The notes: generated by a model from the letters alone, not told the origin. A stretch of DNA of 64,000 bases from Streptomyces sp. TLI_171 (GCF_003610255.1 NZ_RAPS01000001.1:7901001-7965000); one strand, 5' to 3'. Positions 27,554 to 36,624 are shown, counted from the stretch's first letter. Program-made: numbers and translations.

Positions 27554-29313
27554 AGGGTCGCGGGCAGGCTGCGGACGACCAGCCCCAGCCCGACGGTCAG
27601 GATCAGCAGTGCGGTGAGTAGCCCGCTGTACGGGGCGAGCCGGTGGATGCGCCCGGCTACCGGCCCGCCCTGCACCGCGGCGAGCCGGTCGCCGACCCGG
27701 ACCAGGAGCAGGCCGACGGCGGTGAGGGTGGCGGCCATGCCCACGCCGTACGCGACCACCAGGGCCGCGCCGAACAGCGTCCGGCCGAGGGCGACCGCGC
27801 CCAGCAGCACCACCAGCGCGGACGGGCTGGGGACCAGACCCCCGGCGATCCCGAGACCGATCAGGCTGCGCCGACTCGCCGGGGCGGAGTCGTGCCGGTG
27901 ATGGCCGCCGAACAGGCCGTGACGGTGACCGTGGTGGTTGTGCGCCAGTTCACCGACCCGGCCGTGGACGTGCGGATGACCGTGCTCGTGGCCATGCCCG
28001 TGATCGTGCGGATGACCGTGCCCGTGGTCGTGATCGTGGTGGTGCGGGTGATCGTGGTCGGCGACGGCCGTACGGGCGTGGGCGTGGTGCGGGTCGGAGC
28101 CGGTGTGGCGGCCGTCCGGCTCGGGCTCCGGGTCGTGGTCGTGCGGGGTGCCCGAAGCGTGGGCGGCCGTGTGCGCCAACTCCCTGGCCTCGGCGTTGTC
28201 GACGCCCGCTTGGGGGTGCGGAAGGCGGGCAAGCGTGCGGGCGTGGCGGGAGCGGCGGACGGCGTCGCGCAGCAGGCCCGCTCCCACCAGGGCGACCAGG
28301 GCGCCGCTGAGGACGCCCAGCCAGCCCAGCAGCACGTCACCGGCCAGCGAGGAGAACGTGGTCAGGCCCAGGCCGATGACGATGACCCCGGCAGTGTGGG
28401 TCACCGTGACGGTCGCGCCCACGGTGACGGCGTCGCGGGTGCGCCCGCGCCGGCCGGCCAGGTAGGCCGCCATCACCGTCTTGCCGTGCCCGGGCAGCAG
28501 GGCGTGCCCGGCGCCGAGCACGATGGAGAGCAGGACCGCGAGCAGGCCCAGGGGGACGGTCAGCCGCTCGGCGGCGCCGACGCTGGCGAGGCGGGTGTCC
28601 AGGCCGGCCAGCCAGGCCGTCGGCCCGGAGCCGTCCGCCCGGACGGCCCCCGCCCCCGCCGGTGCGGCGCCGCCGCCCGGCTTGGCGCGGAACCGGGCGC
28701 GGGTGACGCCGCTGGGGCTGTCCAGCAGGTCCCTCGGGTAGTCCCGCAGCTCCTTGGAGACCGACTCGGCGGGGACGTCGGAGTCCTCCAGCGACACCCC
28801 CTCGCCGCGGGCGGTGATCTCGTTCCAGCCCACCCGGCCCGCCTGGCTCCCACTGTCCACCCGGATCTCGCTCCCGGCGACGGGCAGGTGCAGGTCGGTG
28901 TGGAGCACGCATTCCAGCCGGCTGGTGCGCAGCCCGGCGGAACCGTGCTCGTAACGGAACGCCGCCGAGTCGGTCCGCCAGGTCAGCGGCTGTGCGTCCG
29001 GACCCGTCGTCACCCGCAGGCGCTGGACCGTCAGGCTGCACTGCTGGGCCGCCCAGGCCGCGCGTTCGGCGTCGTCGGCGGTGCCGTCGCCGTCGCGGTC
29101 GACCTTCGGCTGCTCCTGGAGGGTGGGGATCTCGGCGGCGTCGGTGACGGCGAGGGCCTCGACGCTGCCGGGCCGGACGGTGAGGCCGAGGTAGTGGTTG
29201 AGGGAGAAGTTGCCCAGCGGGTGGGCGTCGGCGGCGGGTGCCCCGATCGTCAGCAGGCACAGGGTGGCCGCTGCGGCGGCACCTGTTCTGGCAAGGAATC
29301 GCGCTGCCGCCAC
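27550..29313 (-). CDS. NicO-type nickel/cobalt transporter with N-terminal exported domain and His-rich loop
   Basis: The 587-residue protein starts with a signal-like helix, then ADAHPLGNFSLNHYLGLTVR, a periplasmic-type domain of about 200 residues. The membrane part follows with NicO/RcnA-type motifs: LGAGHALLPGHGKTVMAAYL, TVTHTAGVIVIGLGL and GIAGGLVPSPSALVVLLGAV. Between helices lies a loop with about 25 histidines (HDHPHHHDHDHGHGHPHDHG and on), a likely metal-binding site. Transport of Ni2+ or Co2+, direction unproven. The GTG at 29313 is preceded by GGAGG; longer in-frame starts lack one. It is followed by a coupled lipoprotein gene and is divergent from a NiCoT gene. Confidence 0.8.
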   Translation of the reverse strand: MAAARFLARTGAAAAATLCLLTIGAPAADAHPLGNFSLNHYLGLTVRPGSVEALAVTDAAEIPTLQEQPKVDRDGDGTADDAERAAWAAQQCSLTVQRLRVTTGPDAQPLTWRTDSAAFRYEHGSAGLRTSRLECVLHTDLHLPVAGSEIRVDSGSQAGRVGWNEITARGEGVSLEDSDVPAESVSKELRDYPRDLLDSPSGVTRARFRAKPGGGAAPAGAGAVRADGSGPTAWLAGLDTRLASVGAAERLTVPLGLLAVLLSIVLGAGHALLPGHGKTVMAAYLAGRRGRTRDAVTVGATVTVTHTAGVIVIGLGLTTFSSLAGDVLLGWLGVLSGALVALVGAGLLRDAVRRSRHARTLARLPHPQAGVDNAEARELAHTAAHASGTPHDHDPEPEPDGRHTGSDPHHAHARTAVADHDHPHHHDHDHGHGHPHDHGHGHEHGHPHVHGRVGELAHNHHGHRHGLFGGHHRHDSAPASRRSLIGLGIAGGLVPSPSALVVLLGAVALGRTLFGAALVVAYGVGMAATLTAVGLLLVRVGDRLAAVQGGPVAGRIHRLAPYSGLLTALLILTVGLGLVVRSLPATL

Positions 29314-29667
29314 ACGGGCCTCCAGGAACACGGCCGGACGGCGCACGACCGGCGGACCCGGCCCGGCACAGGAGCGGAAACGGGGCAAGACGCCCCAGAG
29401 CCACCTTCGCGCCCGCCCGCCCCGCCCAGCACCGGTACCGCCCCGACCTGCCGGGGGATCATCCGCACGGCGCAACCACGCCGCCGAGAACCCTCCCGGG
29501 CCGGAGCCGGAGGCTCCCGCTCCCGGTCCCACGGCGGACCGGACGCCAACCACGCACTCTCACACGCCCCCGGCGCGCCCCGTGACAGGGCCACTTCCTG
29601 CGGTGATAGTGCACGTACGAGCCGGACGCACCCGCGCGGACACTCGCCCCACGCCGGAAGGACGCCC
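29314..29667. promoter_or_regulatory. Divergent promoter region between two Ni/Co transporter genes
   Basis: This 354-bp region holds no gene. I looked for a cobalamin riboswitch in both directions and do not see the B12 box; no clear Nur or NikR site is visible either. It must carry the promoters of both transporters; a TTCCTG/TAGTGC pair at about 29594-29612 is a weak candidate for the plus-strand gene. Confidence 0.35.
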
Positions 29668-30810
29668 GTGGCCTCCTCACCCGCCCCCCTCACCCAGCCG
29701 CAGGCCACCCCACACGCGAAGGTCCCCATCACCCGCCGGGAGTGGCGTCGCCTGGCGGGGATGGCCGCGTTCATCGTCGCCCTGCACGTCATCGGTTGGA
29801 TCGTCCTGGTCACCGTCGTCGCGCCCGCGCACCACGCCCTGGGCACCAAGACCTTCGGCGTCGGAATCGGCGTCACCGCCTACACACTCGGCATGCGCCA
29901 CGCCTTCGACGCCGACCACATCGCCGCCATCGACAACACCACCCGCAAGCTCATGGAACAGCGCAAGCGGCCGCTGTCGGTCGGCTTCTGGTTCTCCCTC
30001 GGGCATTCGTCCGTCGTCTTCGCCCTCGCCGTCGTGCTCTCACTCGGCGTCAAAGCCTTGGCCGGTCCCCTCCAGGACGACGGCTCCGCTCTCCACCAGA
30101 TCACCGGCCTGATCGGCACCGCCGTCTCCGGCGCCTTCCTGTACCTGATCGCGATCGTGAACCTCGCCATCCTCGTCGGCCTGTGGAAGGTGTTCCGCCA
30201 GATGCGCGCCGGCCACCTCGACGAAGGTGCGCTGGAGGAGCAGCTCGACAAGCGCGGCCTGATGAACCGCCTGCTCGGCCGCGTGACGAACTCGGTGAGC
30301 AAGCCGTGGCAGATGTACCCGTTGGGCATGCTCTTCGGCCTCGGCTTCGACACCGCCACCGAGGTCGCCCTGCTCGTCCTCGCCGGCTCCGGCGCCGCCT
30401 CCGGCCTTCCGTGGTACGCGATCCTGTGCCTGCCCGTGCTGTTCGCCGCCGGGATGTGCCTGCTGGACACCATCGACGGCTCGTTCATGAACTTCGCCTA
30501 CGGCTGGGCGTTCTCCAAACCCGCCCGCAAGATCTACTACAACCTGACCGTCACCGGCCTGTCGGTCGCCGTCGCCCTGGTGATCGGCACCGTCGAACTG
30601 CTCGGCCTGCTGGCCGACAAACTCCACCTCCACGGCCGGTTCTGGGACTGGATCTCCGGCCTGGACCTCAACACCGTCGGCTTCGCTATCGTCGGCCTGT
30701 TCCTCGCCACCTGGCTCATCGCACTCGCCGTGTGGAGGTTCGCGCGGATCGAGGAGAAGTGGAACACCCCTGGCCCGGCCATCGCCCCCGCGGCGGCGAA
30801 CGAGGGCTGA
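29668..30810 (+). CDS. HoxN/HupN/NixA-family nickel-cobalt permease (NiCoT)
   Basis: The 380-residue protein has eight predicted membrane helices and the NiCoT signature in helix II, TLGMRHAFDADHIAAIDNTT (HX4DH), plus FWFSLGHSSVVFALA and GMLFGLGFDTATEVALL. These permeases take up Ni2+ or Co2+ with high affinity. GGAAGGA lies 5 nt before the chosen GTG. It stands divergent from the NicO-type gene, so the region pairs two unrelated metal transporter families. No urease, hydrogenase or cobalamin gene is nearby to show which metal is used. Confidence 0.92.
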   Translation: MASSPAPLTQPQATPHAKVPITRREWRRLAGMAAFIVALHVIGWIVLVTVVAPAHHALGTKTFGVGIGVTAYTLGMRHAFDADHIAAIDNTTRKLMEQRKRPLSVGFWFSLGHSSVVFALAVVLSLGVKALAGPLQDDGSALHQITGLIGTAVSGAFLYLIAIVNLAILVGLWKVFRQMRAGHLDEGALEEQLDKRGLMNRLLGRVTNSVSKPWQMYPLGMLFGLGFDTATEVALLVLAGSGAASGLPWYAILCLPVLFAAGMCLLDTIDGSFMNFAYGWAFSKPARKIYYNLTVTGLSVAVALVIGTVELLGLLADKLHLHGRFWDWISGLDLNTVGFAIVGLFLATWLIALAVWRFARIEEKWNTPGPAIAPAAANEG

Positions 30811-31235
30811 TCAGGTTGAACTCGCCTTGTCGTGGGTGCTGAGAGCTGTGCCCAGGCCGGAGCCGTGCGGCACGCCGCGGCGGGCGATGACCGGCTCGAT
30901 ACCGCGCTTCCGCAGCAGGCGGCGGTACTTGTCGAAGTCGTAGCCCCGGTCGGGCGAACGGTTGGCGTGGGCGGTGATGCGGGCGGCCCGTGGCTCCGCG
31001 GCCGCGCGAGATCGCGTCGAGCAGGGGCAGCAGCTGGGTGACGCCGTGGCGGTTCCCGCCGGTCAGCGTGATGGCGAGCGGGGTGCCGTGCGCGTCGCTG
31101 ATGACGTGGTGCTTGGAGCCGGGCCGGGCGCGGTCGACCGGCCTCGGCCCGGATTTGGGCCGCCCCGACGAGCTTGATGGTGGGAGCCGTCGATCACCGC
31201 CCGGGACCGGTCCAGCTTTCCCCGCGCGGTGCCGA
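30811..31235 (-). mobile_element. IS5-type transposase relic
   Basis: On the minus strand, pieces of a DDE transposase appear in order but in different frames: DRSRAVIDGSH (first catalytic Asp), then PVDRARPGSKHHVISDAHGT and LAITLTGGNRHGVTQLLPLL, and finally DRGYDFDKYRRLLRKRGIEP and VIARRGVPHGSGLG. At least two frameshifts are present and the C-terminal WVVERTFAW region with the last Glu is absent, so it cannot transpose. No terminal inverted repeats were found. It abuts the stop of the NiCoT gene on one side and phage-derived sequence on the other. Confidence 0.75.
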
Positions 31236-31908
31236 GGAGCCGACGGCGTTGATCGCGCTGACCGACCCGGATGCCGAGCGGGGCGAAGGGTGAGCGGCGT
31301 TGACGCCCTGGTCGAGCAGTACCGGGTGCTGCCGGCGGAGCGGTGCCGCGAGATCGCCGCCCGGGCGTCGCCGGCGCTGCGTACCCGGCTGGCCGCGGTC
31401 GAGCGGGAGTTGGCGATGCGGCACTCGCCCGGGTCGCTTGCCGCGGTCCTCACCGACCGGAAGGAGATGCAGGCCCGGCACCTGGATCTGATCGACCAGG
31501 CGTTCCAGCGGATCGCCGCGGGGGAGTCGATCCGGCTGCTGACGGTGCCGCTGTCGTACCTGGCGCACCGGATCATGATCGCCTCGTACTCCCCAGCTCG
31601 GCCTGAACCTGCACCCCGGGTCGAAGGCCGCGAACCGGTTCGACATCCTCGAAGGACGACGCCGACGCCCGTCACCCACGATGCGGGGGCGGTTGTGGGA
31701 GTGGTGGCAGGCTGTTCTCCTGACCCGCCTCGAGCTGTCGATCATCGACCTGCCCGCCATCGCGGACAGCGAGGACGACGCGCTCGGCCGGAAGATCGGC
31801 GAACCGCTGTGGCCCGCCCGGTACGGGCGCAAGTCCATGGCGGCGAAAGGAGAGGTCACCGAAGCCTCCGCTGCCGTACCGGGATATGAGATGCTCGCGT
31901 CAGTGTAA
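31236..31908 (+). pseudogene. Phage terminase large-subunit relic
   Basis: From the GTG at 31290 one frame encodes DLIDQAFQRIAAGESIRLL and then LAHRIMIASYS; the Walker A segment expected between them is missing. The match continues in another frame as LGLNLHPGSKAANRFDILEG and, after a second gap, LWEWWQAVLLTRLELSIIDL and PAIADSEDDALGRKIGEPLW, all recognisable parts of terminase large subunits. The short frame before it (PTALIALTDPDAERGEG) ends in TGA overlapping that GTG, as coupled phage genes do. It is a prophage fragment with deletions and a frameshift near 31590. Confidence 0.7.
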
Positions 31909-31968
31909 GCAACTGGTGCTCGCACAAACGGAGTTGCAGGATATAGACATCAACGTGTCGGGGGGCCG

Positions 31969-34227
31969 ATGGAGCCGTTGAGGGATGCGGGCCGTCTGAC
32001 GGTCGGCCCGTATCGGCTGGTGGCCGAGTTGGGGCGGGGCGGCATGGGGCGGGTGCTGCTGGGCGTCGCGCCGGATGGGCGGCTGGTCGCGGTCAAGGTG
32101 GTGCGCTCACAGTTCGTGGAGGACGACGGATTCCGTGCGCGCTTCCGCCGTGAGGTGGAGGCATCACGGCGGGTGTCCGGTGCGTACACGGCGGCTGTCG
32201 TCGATTCGGACGCAGACGCGCCGCTGCCGTGGTTGGCATCGGTCTTTGTCTCCGGCCCGTCCCTGGGCGATGTGGTGTCGGAGACCGGTCCATTGCCGTC
32301 GGAGGCGGTCGTGCGCCTGGCCGTCGGGCTGGCCGCCGCGCTGGGCGGGATTCACCACGCCGGGCTCATCCACCGTGACCTCAAGCCGTCCAACGTCATG
32401 CTTGCCGCCGACGGGCCCCGGGTCATCGACTTCGGGATCGCCCGGGCCACCGACAGCGAGGGCGGTACCGAGATCACCCACACCGGCTGGCTCGTCGGCT
32501 CCCCGGCCTTCATGTCTCCGGAGCAAGCCGAAGGACACGAGCTGACACCGTCCAGCGATGTGTTCTCGCTCGGTGCGGTGCTGGTCCAGGCGTCCACCGG
32601 CCGCAGCCCGTTCGCCGGGACCTCCGCGCCGCAGACGCTCTACAACGTCGTCCACACCGAGCCCGACCTCTCCCTTGTCCCGGCGGAGCTGCGCGACCTC
32701 GTCGCGCGGTGCCTGTCCAAGGACCGGTCGCTCCGGCCCACGCCGGAGGGGATCGCCGGCGCGTTCGGGCCGTTGACCCCGTCCGTGCGGCCGTGGCCCG
32801 ATGCTGTACATGCCCGGATCGACGAGCAGCAGGCCAGCATCATCGGCCTGCTCGGTTTGGACGAGGCCGGGGGGCAGCTGGTGGCGTCCGACACCGGGAC
32901 AGTTGTTCTGGCCCGGCGTACGGCGAATCAGGATCTGTCGACCGTAACCGCGCTCCAGGTGCCGGCCGGGCCTGCACCGCTCCTGTCGACACCCGGTGCA
33001 GCGGATCCTCCGGCGGATGAGGGTGTTGGCGAGGATCCGGCGGCGCGCCGGCGCCCGAGCAGACGAACGCTCCTGTTCGGCGCACTCGGCGCGGGTGCGG
33101 TCGCGGCCACTGCGGTGCCACTTGCACTGATGCGGACTTCGGGTTCCCCGGAGGCAGGTGGTTCGGGGACACTCCCGCCGCCGACACCCTCGCCGAGCAC
33201 CTCACCGCCGGTTACGGCGGGTCCGAGCACTTCATCCAGTCTGACGGCCACCCCCACGCCGTCCAGCACTCCGGAGGAACTCGCCTACCGGGACTCTTTC
33301 AAGTGGAAGACCATGCTGTCCGCCTTGGACTACAGTCCTGACGGCAAGTTCCTCGCAGTAGGTGACTTTGACGGCGTGCTGATGCTGTGGAACAGCACCG
33401 ACCTGGCTGTCGCAGCCACCCTGGGCAGCTCTGCCGTGCCGGGCATCGACAATCTCACCGCCGCCGCGAAGTTCAGCCCGGACGGCACCCTGCTCGCCAG
33501 CGTCGACATCTTCGCCACGATCACGCTGTGGGACACGGCATCCCGGAAGAAGGCGGCCACCCTTCAGGGCGACAAGAACCAGAAGAGCGCCGGATTCTCG
33601 AACCTCGCGTTCAGCCCGGACGGCAAGACCCTGGCGTACAGCGGGAACCGCGTGATCACCCTGTGGGACGTCCAGAGCCGCTCACTGGTCGCCACGCTGG
33701 TCAATCCGATCGAGAACCCGACGTATCAGGCCGAAGGAGAAGTGCTGAGCATGGCATTCGCTCAGGACGGCCGGACCATCGTCGCCTCGACCGCCTTGGA
33801 CCAGCATGATCTACTGCGCTTTTGGGACGTCCGCCGGGGCACGCTCACCACGACGGTGGAAAACGCCGGGGACGGTGTCATCGCTCTCGCGGTCAGTCCG
33901 GACGGCAAAGCGCTTGCCACAGTGTCCCGCGGCGAGGTGAAGGTATGGGACGTCGCCACGCGTGCGGTCGTCGAGACGCTGCCCTTCACCTCGAATCCGG
34001 TCTGCGCGCTGGTGTTCAGCCCGGACGGTGGCTCGCTGGCCGCTGTTGAGCAGACCGGAGGTGTCCGGATCTGGTCCACGGCCACCTGGAACCCCATCCG
34101 CGGACTCGACCAGGCGAAGAGCCTCGACCCCGCGCCCTTCATGCCGGATTCTCTCGTCTTCAGTCCCGACAGCAAGGTCCTGGTCGGAAGCTTCGACTAC
34201 AGGCTGGCCCGCTGGAGGGTCGGTTGA
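31969..34227 (+). CDS. Ser/Thr protein kinase with membrane helix and WD40 sensor domain
   Basis: Residues 1-270 of 752 are a Hanks-type kinase: GRGGMG (22-27), the catalytic Lys43 in VAVKVV, HRDLKPSNVML, DFGIA and SPEQAEG. A single transmembrane helix (LLFGALGAGAVAATAVPLAL) near residue 375 follows RRRPSRR, then a Pro/Thr/Ser-rich linker and about seven WD40-type blades with repeated FSPDG turns and LWD/VWD strand ends. The blades would be outside the cell, so this is probably a receptor kinase with a propeller sensor. Base composition is less GC-biased in the C-terminal half than in neighbouring genes. It lies between phage/IS relics and a LysR relic. Confidence 0.9.
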   Translation: MEPLRDAGRLTVGPYRLVAELGRGGMGRVLLGVAPDGRLVAVKVVRSQFVEDDGFRARFRREVEASRRVSGAYTAAVVDSDADAPLPWLASVFVSGPSLGDVVSETGPLPSEAVVRLAVGLAAALGGIHHAGLIHRDLKPSNVMLAADGPRVIDFGIARATDSEGGTEITHTGWLVGSPAFMSPEQAEGHELTPSSDVFSLGAVLVQASTGRSPFAGTSAPQTLYNVVHTEPDLSLVPAELRDLVARCLSKDRSLRPTPEGIAGAFGPLTPSVRPWPDAVHARIDEQQASIIGLLGLDEAGGQLVASDTGTVVLARRTANQDLSTVTALQVPAGPAPLLSTPGAADPPADEGVGEDPAARRRPSRRTLLFGALGAGAVAATAVPLALMRTSGSPEAGGSGTLPPPTPSPSTSPPVTAGPSTSSSLTATPTPSSTPEELAYRDSFKWKTMLSALDYSPDGKFLAVGDFDGVLMLWNSTDLAVAATLGSSAVPGIDNLTAAAKFSPDGTLLASVDIFATITLWDTASRKKAATLQGDKNQKSAGFSNLAFSPDGKTLAYSGNRVITLWDVQSRSLVATLVNPIENPTYQAEGEVLSMAFAQDGRTIVASTALDQHDLLRFWDVRRGTLTTTVENAGDGVIALAVSPDGKALATVSRGEVKVWDVATRAVVETLPFTSNPVCALVFSPDGGSLAAVEQTGGVRIWSTATWNPIRGLDQAKSLDPAPFMPDSLVFSPDSKVLVGSFDYRLARWRVG

Positions 34228-34257
34228 GCCGGCGGGACTGAATGGCGCAGGAGGTGC

Positions 34258-34670
34258 TGGCGCCGAGTCGGGACCTCGACCTGACGACGGGAGCGCACCT
34301 TCAACCTCCGCTGGCACGACTCCCTGGTGGCCACGGCGGGCCCCGCACTGCCTGCGGCGGTACGCACCCAGGCGCCGGGCGTGCGCTTGCGGTTCGTCGC
34401 GGAGTCGAGCACCGACACCCCGGGGCTGCAGCGCGGTGAGCTGGACCTGGAGGCGAACGCCAACCGCCCGGGCGCGGCCGACGTCCGCGCCGAGAAGGTG
34501 GGGGAGAGCCGCATGGTCGTCGCCCTCCGGCGCGGGAATCCTTCCCCCGCACCCGTCTACCTGTCGTGGCACCAGCGCTACGACAGCGACCCGCCCACAC
34601 CTGGCTCCGCGACCAGGCCCGCACCGCGCTGACCGCGCCCAGTGCACCTGACCCGCGGTCGACTCGGGAC
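34258..34670 (+). pseudogene. LysR-family regulator relic
   Basis: The frame starting near RTFNLRWHDSLVA, then AAVRTQAPGVRLRFVAESST and DTPGLQRGELDLEAN, VVALRRGNP, matches the effector-binding domain of LysR regulators. It then jumps straight to APVYLSWHQRYDSDP, which belongs about 100 residues later, and the true end (HTWLRDQARTALTA) is in the next frame. The DNA-binding domain is absent. This has two frameshifts and a large internal deletion. Confidence 0.6.
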
Positions 34671-35048
34671 GCCCGGCCGCTCATGCCCGGAGCCGTCCGC
34701 GGCTGAGACGGCCCAAGGCTGACCTGGATACGGGCGGTGTCGATCCGCAACGGGCTGAGCTGCCTGCCGCTCAGCTGGGGGACCCGTATTCCGGTGATCG
34801 CGGCATGGTCGACCCCTCGGCGCGGCGCTGCTGGTCGGCGCCGCGGTTCAGCCGGCGTCGGGGCGCATTCGCGGCCGCGGGGACCAGCAGCGGTCAGGCT
34901 TTGGCGAGACGGGACAGCCGGGCGGTGCGCCAGAAGGGGTGTCGGCCGCGGAGCCGGGCAGGACCTTCGTCGTCGGTCCGGTCGAGACCGCCGTCCGACC
35001 GCTGTCTCGTGCTCGGGTCGACAGCAGCCGCTCGTGACGCGAGTCGGC
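34671..35048. other. Unassigned stretch
   Basis: About 380 bp with no supportable gene. A minus-strand frame reading ITGIRVPQLSGRQLSPLRID has plausible codon use for about 45 codons and could be another relic, but I cannot name it. A 7-bp hairpin (GCTGAGC/GCTCAGC) lies at 34754-34775. Confidence 0.35.
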
Positions 35049-35087
35049 GCCGGGTCGGCCGGCGGCGGCTCCGCCGACCGACCCGGC
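35049..35087 (-). terminator. Strong terminator of the GH16 gene
   Basis: GCCGGGTCGG pairs perfectly with CCGACCCGGC (10 bp); after a 2x2 internal loop a further GGCGG/CCGCC stem closes a 5-nt loop. It ends 9 bp beyond the stop codon of the minus-strand glucanase gene. Confidence 0.7.
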
Positions 35088-35095
35088 ACCGGGCG

Positions 35096-36547
35096 TCAGT
35101 GCCCGAACGAGAACCAGTTGAGGTTGACGAAGGCCGCCGGCTGGCCGCTGGTGAAGGTGAGGTAGACGTCGTGGGTGCCCGTGACGGCGCTGATGTTCGC
35201 GGGAACGGTCCGCCAGGACTGCCCACCCCCGGTACCGGCAACCGCGAACGAGCCGATGGGCGCGCTGGTCCGGCTGTCGAGCCGGACTTCGACCAGGCCG
35301 CTGACCCCGCCCACCGCACCGCTGGCGACCCGGCCGAGGAACTGGGTGGCGGCCGAGCTGCCGAAGTTGACGCCCTTGTAGAGCGCCCAGTCACCGTTGG
35401 AGAGGGCGGTCAGGTCCTGGCCGCCCTCGCTGCACGCCTCCAGGGCGGTGCCGGCCTGCCCGTCGTAGGACTCGGCCTGGACGCTCGAGTAGGCGTCCCG
35501 GCTCCCGGGCACGGGGGTGCCGGTGGGGGTGGGGCCCGGGCTGCTGGTGGGCGGGGCGCTCGGGCTGCCGGTGGGACTCGGGGTGGGGGTGGACCCGCCC
35601 GGGCCGGACTGCCAGACGCCGACGTAGTCGACGGTCATCGGCACCCCCGAGGCGGTGCCGGCGTCCGGTCCGCCGCCGAACGCGGCCGGGAACTCGCCGC
35701 CCATGGCCACGTTCAGGATGATGAAGAATCCGTGGTGGGTGGCGGCCGCCCAGGTGGCGGCGTCCATTTGGGCCGAGCTCACCGAGTGGAACTGCACGCC
35801 GTCCAGGTAGAAGCGGACCTGCTCGGGGCTGGTGCTGCGGTCCCACTCCATCCCGTAGGTGTGGAAGCCGTTCTGGCAGGTGCCGGGCGTGCAGGCCTTC
35901 TGCCCGCCGATGCCGTTCTTCTCGTTGCACGGGCCGCCCGGGCTGGTGCCGCAGTGCATCGTGGCCCACTCGTTGTTGATGCCCTGGACGTTCTCCATGA
36001 TGTCGATCTCGCCGATGCTCGGCCAGTTCCACCAGTTGCCCCGGTAGCCGTCGCCGAGCATCCAGAACGCGGGCCAGTAGCCCTTGGCCGCGGCACCGGT
36101 GACGTTCGGCATCTGGAGCCGGGCCTCGACCTTCAACTTGCCGCCGGCGGGCGGCTGGAAGTCCTGCCGGTTGGTCTCGATGCGGCCGGAGGTCCAGTTC
36201 CCGGCTGCGTCCCGGACGGGGGTGATCCGGAGGTTGCCCGCGCCGTCCAGGGCGACGTTGGCGGCGCTGGCGGTCATCGTCTCGACCTCGCCGGTGCCGA
36301 AGCCCGCGGGGCCGCCCGGGTAGCCGGTTCCGGTGGTGTAGCGCCAGTTGGCGGTGTTGACGCCGCTGCCTGCCGGGCCGGTGAAGTCGTCGGCGAACAC
36401 CTGGGTCCAGCCGGCCGGGGAAGGGACGGAGGCGTCGGCCCTCTCCGCGGCGCCGGCGGCCGCGGCGAGCAGGGCCGCCGCCGCCAGGGCGGCGAAGGCG
36501 GTTCTCAGGCGGCCCGGTCCGAACCGGGCTCGGGTGGATGCAGTCAT
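35096..36547 (-). CDS. GH16 endo-beta-1,3-glucanase with C-terminal carbohydrate-binding module
   Basis: The 483-residue protein has a Sec signal (residues 1-40), then a GH16 catalytic domain: WTQVFADDFTGPAGSGVNTA, GYWPAFWMLGDGY and WPSIGEIDIMENVQG with the catalytic ExDxxE pattern. A Pro/Thr/Ser linker (GSTPTPSPTGSPSAPPTSSP) leads to a CBM6/35-like beta-sandwich (YSSVQAESYDGQAGTALEAC, DVYLTFTSGQPAAFVNLNWF). It should cleave laminarin-type glucans outside the cell. It is divergent from a GH64 glucanase gene; both have the same palindromic operator at their promoters, so they are probably induced together by glucan fragments through a LacI-family repressor. Confidence 0.92.
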   Translation of the reverse strand: MTASTRARFGPGRLRTAFAALAAAALLAAAAGAAERADASVPSPAGWTQVFADDFTGPAGSGVNTANWRYTTGTGYPGGPAGFGTGEVETMTASAANVALDGAGNLRITPVRDAAGNWTSGRIETNRQDFQPPAGGKLKVEARLQMPNVTGAAAKGYWPAFWMLGDGYRGNWWNWPSIGEIDIMENVQGINNEWATMHCGTSPGGPCNEKNGIGGQKACTPGTCQNGFHTYGMEWDRSTSPEQVRFYLDGVQFHSVSSAQMDAATWAAATHHGFFIILNVAMGGEFPAAFGGGPDAGTASGVPMTVDYVGVWQSGPGGSTPTPSPTGSPSAPPTSSPGPTPTGTPVPGSRDAYSSVQAESYDGQAGTALEACSEGGQDLTALSNGDWALYKGVNFGSSAATQFLGRVASGAVGGVSGLVEVRLDSRTSAPIGSFAVAGTGGGQSWRTVPANISAVTGTHDVYLTFTSGQPAAFVNLNWFSFGH

Positions 36548-36576
36548 GGCTGCCTCTCGGATGGGAGGGAACTTTT

Positions 36577-36588
36577 GAGAGCGCTCTC
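36577..36588. promoter_or_regulatory. LacI-type operator at the GH16 promoter
   Basis: GAGAGCGCTCTC is a perfect 12-bp palindrome (TGAGAGCGCTCTCT with flanks), just downstream of the inferred GH16 transcription start. It resembles CebR/CelR-type LacI-family sites. Confidence 0.7.
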
Positions 36589-36595
36589 TGAGAGG

Positions 36596-36624
36596 TGGGT
36601 AGTGGATGTCCGTCAACTCGTCAA
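36596..36624 (-). promoter_or_regulatory. Promoter of the GH16 gene
   Basis: On the minus strand TTGACG (36624-36619), 17 nt and TACCCA (36601-36596). The operator at 36577-36588 would lie at about +7 to +18 and block early elongation. Confidence 0.4.

Noticed and set aside
29314..29667. Cobalamin riboswitch in front of the Ni/Co transporters
   Set aside because: Both strands were read for the B12 box and the conserved core; only scattered G/C-rich similarity is present, so no riboswitch is claimed.
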